DNA of 10,847 nt from Desulfomonile sp. (GTDB lineage Bacteria; Desulfobacterota; Desulfomonilia; Desulfomonilales; Desulfomonilaceae). A program made the translations under genes and the position numbers. The notes beneath the pieces were generated by a model. It saw only the letters and a list, made by a program, of their open reading frames with translations. It was not told the DNA's origin and did not search any database. Of this stretch, positions 6,760-10,847 are shown piece by piece. The stretch is taken from positions 1-10,847 of the forward strand of contig JAIWNO010000213.1 of assembly GCA_020216785.1 (NCBI GenBank), read 5' to 3'. Within the stretch, counting starts at the first letter, position 1, and every line of letters begins with the position of its first letter.

Positions 6760-6995
6760 CAGGACGCCCTCAATTCCTTTCGGATTCGGCTGAGGATTCG
6801 CTCGATAGCGTCGCGACCGGCAAGCTTCTTTTTCTGGAGCACTTTTCGCTCCAATTGCTCCGCACTGGACAGGTATACCCGCGCGTTGAACTGCTTCAAC
6901 TGCTCTTCGAATTCGAGATGCTCAGTCCAAAGCCGTTTCAGCTCGGGGTCCTTCTCTTTCCATGCTTCAATAAGCTCCAGGTCTCTCTGCTCCAT
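6759..6995 (-). CDS. DUF465 (YdcH-like) small coiled-coil protein
   Basis: A 78-residue, highly charged helical protein matching the DUF465 pattern: a (D/E)PELKRLW..H.EFEEQLK segment (about 17-35), a short break, then LQKKKLAGRDAIERIL (about 53-68). It has no membrane or catalytic motif. The family's biochemical role is not established to my knowledge. It is first in a transcript with psd: a strong promoter lies ~55 bp upstream, and its TGA shares a base with the psd ATG. Co-translation with psd is the only clue to its job here. Confidence 0.85.
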   Translation of the reverse strand: MEQRDLELIEAWKEKDPELKRLWTEHLEFEEQLKQFNARVYLSSAEQLERKVLQKKKLAGRDAIERILSRIRKELRAS

Positions 6996-7050
6996 CCGCC
7001 TGACCTTTCACAATGTAAAGTCGGAATCGGTCGAAACCGTGGACAATAGC

Positions 7051-7079
7051 GATATAACGCTGCGTGAGGGTTTTGTCAA
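7051..7079 (-). promoter_or_regulatory. Predicted sigma70 promoter for DUF465-psd
   Basis: A perfect -35 TTGACA (7074-7079) and TATATC (7051-7056) are separated by 17 bp. Transcription would start near 7044, about 50 nt before the DUF465 ATG. It is the closest match to consensus in the window. Confidence 0.6.
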
Positions 7080-7214
7080 CGGGAGGGGCCCCCGAACGTC
7101 CGAGTCGGTTGCGGCACAGCAAGTCGAATCGTCGGGAGGCGCACATCGGCTGGAATTGAAATAGGCTGGAGTGGCCAGATGCCGAGCGCGTGCCTGGACC
7201 GTTACTCCAGTAAG

Positions 7215-7727
7215 TCAGCGAGCCTGGTAACGTAAACGGGATGTCTCTGCAAAGCTCGCAGTAAGCATGTACCCATCTTCATCGTCGGAGAAGCTGAGCA
7301 CTTCCAGGCCGACGGAACCGAGCAGCTCTCTGACGACCCCCTCAGAGGGCATCATATCGTGAAGAACAGACGGATCAGCTTTGCGATGGAAGTCATTGAT
7401 AGCATCAGATCCGATGAAGTGAAATATGACGAATCGGCCTGTAGGTTTGAGCGCGGCGGCAAGATTGGCGACTGCCCGGCGTTTATCGTCGAAGTGAGGA
7501 AAAACCTGATGGCAAATCGCCAGGTCGAAGGCCTGCGAAGGAAAAGGGAATTCCTCGGCAGAGGCGCAATAGACATCAGCTTGAGGTAGCCTCTTTACTC
7601 GTTGGGCACACGCGGCCGTCATGGCGGAACTGATGTTAAAGGCGACCACAAGGCCCGTGGGGCCGACCCGCTGCGCAAGCAGCTCTGTCAGCCGGCCCGT
7701 GCCGCAGCCGGGTTCGATGACCCTCAT
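7215..7727 (-). CDS. Class I SAM-dependent methyltransferase, apparently 5'-truncated
   Basis: The 170-residue frame has the Rossmann-fold methyltransferase motifs: motif I VIEPGCGTG (3-11), AEEFPF (57-62), motif IV FDLAICHQVFPHF (67-79) and KPTGRFVIFHF (94-104). The substrate cannot be told. Motif I normally follows 30 or more residues; here it starts at residue 3. The frame stays open upstream for 13 codons to a stop, and the last of these (PELG) read as natural methyltransferase sequence (PELG-MRVIEPG), so the ATG at 7727 is probably an internal methionine. It has no properly spaced ribosome binding site. An inverted-repeat element starts at 7740, just where the sequence would continue. 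The usual acidic residue after motif I is N31 (VVAFNIS). Together these suggest a disabled remnant, although a short active form cannot be excluded. Confidence 0.7.
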   Translation of the reverse strand: MRVIEPGCGTGRLTELLAQRVGPTGLVVAFNISSAMTAACAQRVKRLPQADVYCASAEEFPFPSQAFDLAICHQVFPHFDDKRRAVANLAAALKPTGRFVIFHFIGSDAINDFHRKADPSVLHDMMPSEGVVRELLGSVGLEVLSFSDDEDGYMLTASFAETSRLRYQAR

Positions 7728-7739
7728 TCCTAGCTCGGG

Positions 7740-7888
7740 GAAATCGTAGCACGAAGACCTCTCACCCTAATCCTCATTCCTCTGGGGGATGGGACCGCAA
7801 ATCGGCTCCACATGCCCCCTCTCCCACTGGAGGAGGGTCGGGGTGAGGGAACAAAGACGCATTTCAGGCTCGATCGTGCTACGATTTC
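7740..7888. mobile_element. MITE-like inverted-repeat element (149 bp)
   Basis: Perfect 15-bp terminal inverted repeats lie at 7740-7754 and 7874-7888 (AAATCGTAGCACGA core). Inside are imperfect arms CTCACCCTAATCCTC (7761-7775) and GAGGGTCGGGGTGAG (7833-7847), of the CTCACCC-type repeat family common between genes in many GC-rich bacterial genomes. Further small stem-loops lie between them. There is no coding capacity and no obvious target-site duplication. It sits between lon and the truncated methyltransferase. The repeats are directly visible; mobility is inferred. Confidence 0.65.
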
Positions 7889-7961
7889 AACCTTTTTCCG
7901 CGTTTTGAAACAGTTTCTTCAGCTCACGGAATTTGGCTGAACAATGCGCCCTCGGGGGCGG

Positions 7962-7976
7962 CAGCTCACCGAGCTG
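7962..7976 (-). terminator. Hairpin directly after the lon stop codon
   Basis: CAGCTC/GAGCTG (6-bp stem, 3-nt loop) begins immediately after the lon TAA, followed by a second GC-rich stem (CGCCC/GGGCG, about 7947-7960). No U-run follows, so this is a weak or Rho-assisted terminator candidate or an mRNA-protecting 3' structure. Confidence 0.35.
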
Positions 7977-10427
7977 TTATTCCGGCGAGGCCTCGTTCCC
8001 GGTTTTCACAGCGTAACCCGCACGCTCGTCAGGCAGCATCGGCAGCGCCGGCTGTGCGGCCCGGCCATTGCAGGAGGGCTCCGCTGACGCGGTGAGGGCT
8101 ATTGCGATCGCGTCGCCTACGTGGGTCACGAAGTGGATCCGCATGTCCTCAAGAACATAAGGTGGAAGATCGCGCAGACCGGCACGGTTCTTTTCGGGGA
8201 GGATCACCTCCCTTACGCCGGCCCGGCGTGCAGCCAAAAGCTTTTCTTTCACTCCGCCGATAGGGAGCACGCGGCCTCTCAAGGTAACTTCACCGGTCAT
8301 CGCCACGTCGCGGCGGACCGGGATGCCTGTGAAGAAGGAGGCCAATGCCACCGCAATAGTTATCCCTGCGGACGGTCCGTCTTTCGGGATTCCACCTGCA
8401 GGAACGTGGATGTGGAGTTCCGTGTCCGCCATGACCTGCTCGTCGATTCCGTGCATGGCGCATGTATGCCGGAGATAGCTGAGCGCTGCCCGAGCGGACT
8501 CCCGCATCACGTCGCCCAAGGAGCCGGTCATGGTAAGCTCCTTGCCGCCCTTGAACCCCGAAACTTCAACGAAAATGATATCCCCGCCGGTTTCCGTCCA
8601 CGCAAGCCCCGTGGCAAGGCCGATCTGATCGTCCTCCTCGGCGAGGTCAAAGAAGTATAGCGGTGGTCCTAGAAGCTCCTCCACCACGGCGGGTGTTACC
8701 TCGGTGCGCGGCGGCTTTTCCTGGGTGATTTCACGTGCAATCTTGCGGCAAATGGCGCCGATTTCACGCTCGAGATTGCGCACCCCGGCCTCACGGGTGT
8801 ACGAGCTGATCACGAATCTTACCGCGTCCGACGTGAACCGAATCGGGTGCTCGCTGATTCCGTTCTCAGTAAGGGCCTTGGAGATAAGGAACATCTCCGC
8901 GATCTTTTCCTTTTCCTCATCCGTGTACCCCGAGATGCGGATCACTTCCATACGGTCCCGCAGCGCGGGCGGAATAGGATCGAGCTGGTTGGCCGTGGCG
9001 ATGAACATCACATTGCTGAGGTCAAACGGCACGTCCAGATAGTGGTCGACAAAGCCGTTATTCTGCTCGGGGTCGAGCACTTCCAACAGCGCACACGCGG
9101 GATCGCCACGGAAGTCCTGGCCGATCTTGTCGACTTCGTCGAGCATGAACACCGGGTTCTTTGTGCCGCAGCGCCGAATCTCCTGGATGATCCGTCCCGG
9201 CATGGCGCCGATATAGGTCTTGCGATGCCCGCGGATCTCCGACTCGTCACGCACGCCGCCGAGTGAAATCCGGATGAACTCCCTCCCGAGCGCCCGTGCA
9301 ATCGACTTGCCCAGCGATGTCTTGCCCACTCCCGGAGGTCCCGACAGGCACAGAATCGGGCCCTTGTTGCCCGGTTTGAGCTTGTGCACTGCGAGGAACT
9401 CCAAAATGCGGTCCTTGACCTTCGCCAGATCGTAGTGGTCCTCATTGAGGATACGCTCTGCACGGTTGATATCCAGATTGTCGGTTGTCGTGACGTTCCA
9501 TGGCAATGCAGTGAGCACCTCCAGATACGTGCGCGCTACAGTGTATTCCGGCGAGTGCGGCGGAATGCGCTCGAGCCGCTGGAGCTCGCGTGTGGCTACT
9601 TCCACGACTTCTTCGGGCATCCCCGAGTCCCGTATTTTCTGGTGGAACTCCTGGAGGTCCGACTGATGGGGGTCATCCTGAGCATCGACGTCGCGCTGCG
9701 CGGATCGCATTTGCTGGCGGAGGCTCATTTCGCGGTGGCGCCGGCTTGCGGCTGCGCTCTGAATCGCCTCGTTGACCGTCTGGGGCGGTTTGGACTGGAG
9801 CGCCTCCACATCCGAGTTCAGGTAATGAGATACTTTGATGAGTCGGTCCACCGGGTCTTCGCACTCGAGTAGGGTCTGCTTTACCATAGCCTTGAGCGGC
9901 AGGTACGCCGCGATAATGTCGGCCAGCTTGCCCGGATCAGCGGCCCGGTCGATCATGCCCTTCACGTGTTCTCCGATAGGCCTTCCCAGATTGACGGAAA
10001 GACGGAACAACGCGGCCATGCTCCGTACGAGGGGCTCAATAGCTGAATGAGGCTCGTACTGCTCCTCAATCAGGTCCACCTCCCCCATGAGATATGGGTC
10101 TTGCTGCATCTGGTTGGTGAGACGAATGCGGCAAATACCGTCGGCGATGACTTTCACGCCGCCGCCGTCAAGATGCACCACCTGCTGGAGCCTGGCAAGC
10201 GTGCCGACGGACGCGATCTCGTCGCCGAGGAAGTTGAGACGATTCCTCACCTTCTGATAGAACAAACCCACGAGGTTTTCCCCGCCCGCGACGGACTCAG
10301 CGAGTTTGACTACTCGCGTCCCCTTGAGAAAGAGCGGGATCAGCACGTTCGGGAAGACGACCATATCCCTCAATGGAAGAATAGGCACGACCGCCGGAAA
10401 GTTCTCCGCTAATTTAGACGATTTCAT
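7977..10427 (-). CDS. lon: ATP-dependent Lon protease
   Basis: Cytoplasmic AAA+ serine protease that unfolds and degrades damaged and regulatory proteins. From the chosen ATG it has 816 residues. The N-terminal substrate-recognition domain opens with LPLRDMVVFPN (17-27); the AAA+ module has Walker A GPPGVGKT (363-370) and Walker B VFMLDE (426-431); the protease domain has the catalytic Ser686 in PKDGPSAG and Lys729 in GGVKEKLL. The family core ends near VGDAIAIAL; about 37 extra residues, rich in Pro, Ala and charged residues, follow. A TTG at 10466 would add 13 residues and has AGGA 4 nt ahead, whereas the ATG at 10427 places LPLRD at the usual distance from the N-terminus; the ribosome binding site is weak in both cases. 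It appears monocistronic: own promoter upstream, hairpins and a repeat element downstream. Confidence 0.96.
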   Translation of the reverse strand: MKSSKLAENFPAVVPILPLRDMVVFPNVLIPLFLKGTRVVKLAESVAGGENLVGLFYQKVRNRLNFLGDEIASVGTLARLQQVVHLDGGGVKVIADGICRIRLTNQMQQDPYLMGEVDLIEEQYEPHSAIEPLVRSMAALFRLSVNLGRPIGEHVKGMIDRAADPGKLADIIAAYLPLKAMVKQTLLECEDPVDRLIKVSHYLNSDVEALQSKPPQTVNEAIQSAAASRRHREMSLRQQMRSAQRDVDAQDDPHQSDLQEFHQKIRDSGMPEEVVEVATRELQRLERIPPHSPEYTVARTYLEVLTALPWNVTTTDNLDINRAERILNEDHYDLAKVKDRILEFLAVHKLKPGNKGPILCLSGPPGVGKTSLGKSIARALGREFIRISLGGVRDESEIRGHRKTYIGAMPGRIIQEIRRCGTKNPVFMLDEVDKIGQDFRGDPACALLEVLDPEQNNGFVDHYLDVPFDLSNVMFIATANQLDPIPPALRDRMEVIRISGYTDEEKEKIAEMFLISKALTENGISEHPIRFTSDAVRFVISSYTREAGVRNLEREIGAICRKIAREITQEKPPRTEVTPAVVEELLGPPLYFFDLAEEDDQIGLATGLAWTETGGDIIFVEVSGFKGGKELTMTGSLGDVMRESARAALSYLRHTCAMHGIDEQVMADTELHIHVPAGGIPKDGPSAGITIAVALASFFTGIPVRRDVAMTGEVTLRGRVLPIGGVKEKLLAARRAGVREVILPEKNRAGLRDLPPYVLEDMRIHFVTHVGDAIAIALTASAEPSCNGRAAQPALPMLPDERAGYAVKTGNEASPE

Positions 10428-10503
10428 TTCCGCGTTACACCCATCCCTAGAACGGAGTAAAAGCAAAAGTTCCTAAGTCGGCTTTTCAAAATGAGGTTTT
10501 GTT

Positions 10504-10532
10504 AAGATATCCGATTTTCAAAGAAAAGTCAA
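10504..10532 (-). promoter_or_regulatory. Predicted lon promoter
   Basis: TTGACT (10527-10532) and TATCTT (10504-10509) are 17 bp apart in an AT-rich stretch, giving a start near 10497, about 70 nt before the lon ATG. I saw no CIRCE palindrome and no clear sigma32-type heat-shock promoter. Confidence 0.5.
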
Positions 10533-10539
10533 GGAAGTA

Positions 10540-10847
10540 CCCGGCGGGATCGGCTCCCGGTGCGGCTCTCCGAAGGCCTACCGCGGAAACGCTTGTCAGA
10601 TAAAGGATTATAATTGGCTATGTTGGAAAGACTTTCGCGGGTTATCGTTCAGGTGACGCTTGAACAAATTTGCAGAGCGTGGAGTTCCGAGCCGTGGGCA
10701 GCGCCTCATTTGAAGGTATGCGGGAAAACACGGCTCTTGCAGGCGTACTCATACCAACGACCATGCCCCGTGATGATGGGGCACAACGAATCATGAAAGT
10801 CGTCGGCTTCGGTGAACACTCCGTGGCTTCGCCTCGGAGATGGGTAT
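10540..10847. other. Right-edge region with three stem-loops and short open frames on both strands
   Basis: No gene is secure here. Three inverted repeats lie within 150 bp: GAGCCGTG/CACGGCTC (10689-10696, 10729-10736), TGCCCC/GGGGCA (10764-10769, 10778-10783) and TCCGtGGC/GCCtCGGA (10820-10827, 10831-10838). A plus frame is open from a TTG at 10670 to the edge, and a minus frame enters from the edge and stops at TGA 10706-10708. The minus frame has somewhat higher third-position GC and may be the 3' end of a gene outside the window. I recognise neither translation. It could be a structured RNA, a mobile-element end or a gene remnant. Confidence 0.3.

Noticed and set aside
6568..7164. Plus-strand frame of 198 codons across psd, DUF465 and their promoter
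   Set aside because: It is antisense to two recognised genes and their promoter, with Ser/Arg/Phe-rich composition typical of a shadow frame.
10609..10614. Perfect TATAAT on the plus strand
   Set aside because: There is no -35 match at proper spacing (TTGTCA is only 10 bp away) and no supported plus-strand gene follows.
10689..10736. GAGCCGTG...CACGGCTC stem resembling group II intron domain V
   Set aside because: The loop is 32 nt, the inner pairing and tetraloop geometry of domain V are absent, and no reverse transcriptase is seen.

Overview
The window is bacterial DNA with every convincing gene on the minus strand, so it reads right to left. Gene content points to an anaerobe that uses the Wood-Ljungdahl (reductive acetyl-CoA) pathway. 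It carries the start of a bacterial-type acetyl-CoA synthase gene (acsB, with the N-terminal domain that archaeal CdhC lacks) and a complete Ni-CO dehydrogenase. The AcsB and AcsD sequences look most like those I associate with sulfate-reducing or syntrophic Desulfobacterota, but that placement is inference from memory, not from a search.

Layout in transcription order. The right edge (about 10540-10847) has no secure gene: it holds several stem-loops and short frames open on both strands. A sigma70-like promoter near 10504-10532 leads into lon, a complete ATP-dependent protease. Downstream of lon is a 149-bp element with 15-bp perfect terminal inverted repeats and inner CTCACCC-type arms (7740-7888). 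It directly abuts a methyltransferase gene that looks beheaded. A consensus-like promoter (7051-7079) then starts a DUF465 gene translationally coupled to psd. After a 174-bp gap with its own promoter comes pssA. Psd and PssA together make phosphatidylethanolamine from CDP-diacylglycerol and serine.

A 372-bp intergenic region with a good promoter (4756-4784) then opens the acs operon: a 79-residue protein I do not recognise, a 1130-residue protein, and acsB, which runs off the left edge.

The highlight is the 1130-residue protein. Its first ~325 residues are the small (delta) subunit of the corrinoid iron-sulfur protein (AcsD/CdhD). Its last ~658 residues are a complete CO dehydrogenase catalytic subunit (AcsA/CooS) with the metal-cluster cysteines and histidine I could identify in place. 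The two are joined by two Pro/Ala/Lys-rich linkers flanking a short helical segment. The methyl-carrier partner and the CO-generating enzyme are usually separate polypeptides, so this fusion would tether them at a fixed 1:1 ratio, and the CO-accepting synthase is encoded 70 bp downstream. Within the linker there is a plausible internal start that could also release free CO dehydrogenase.
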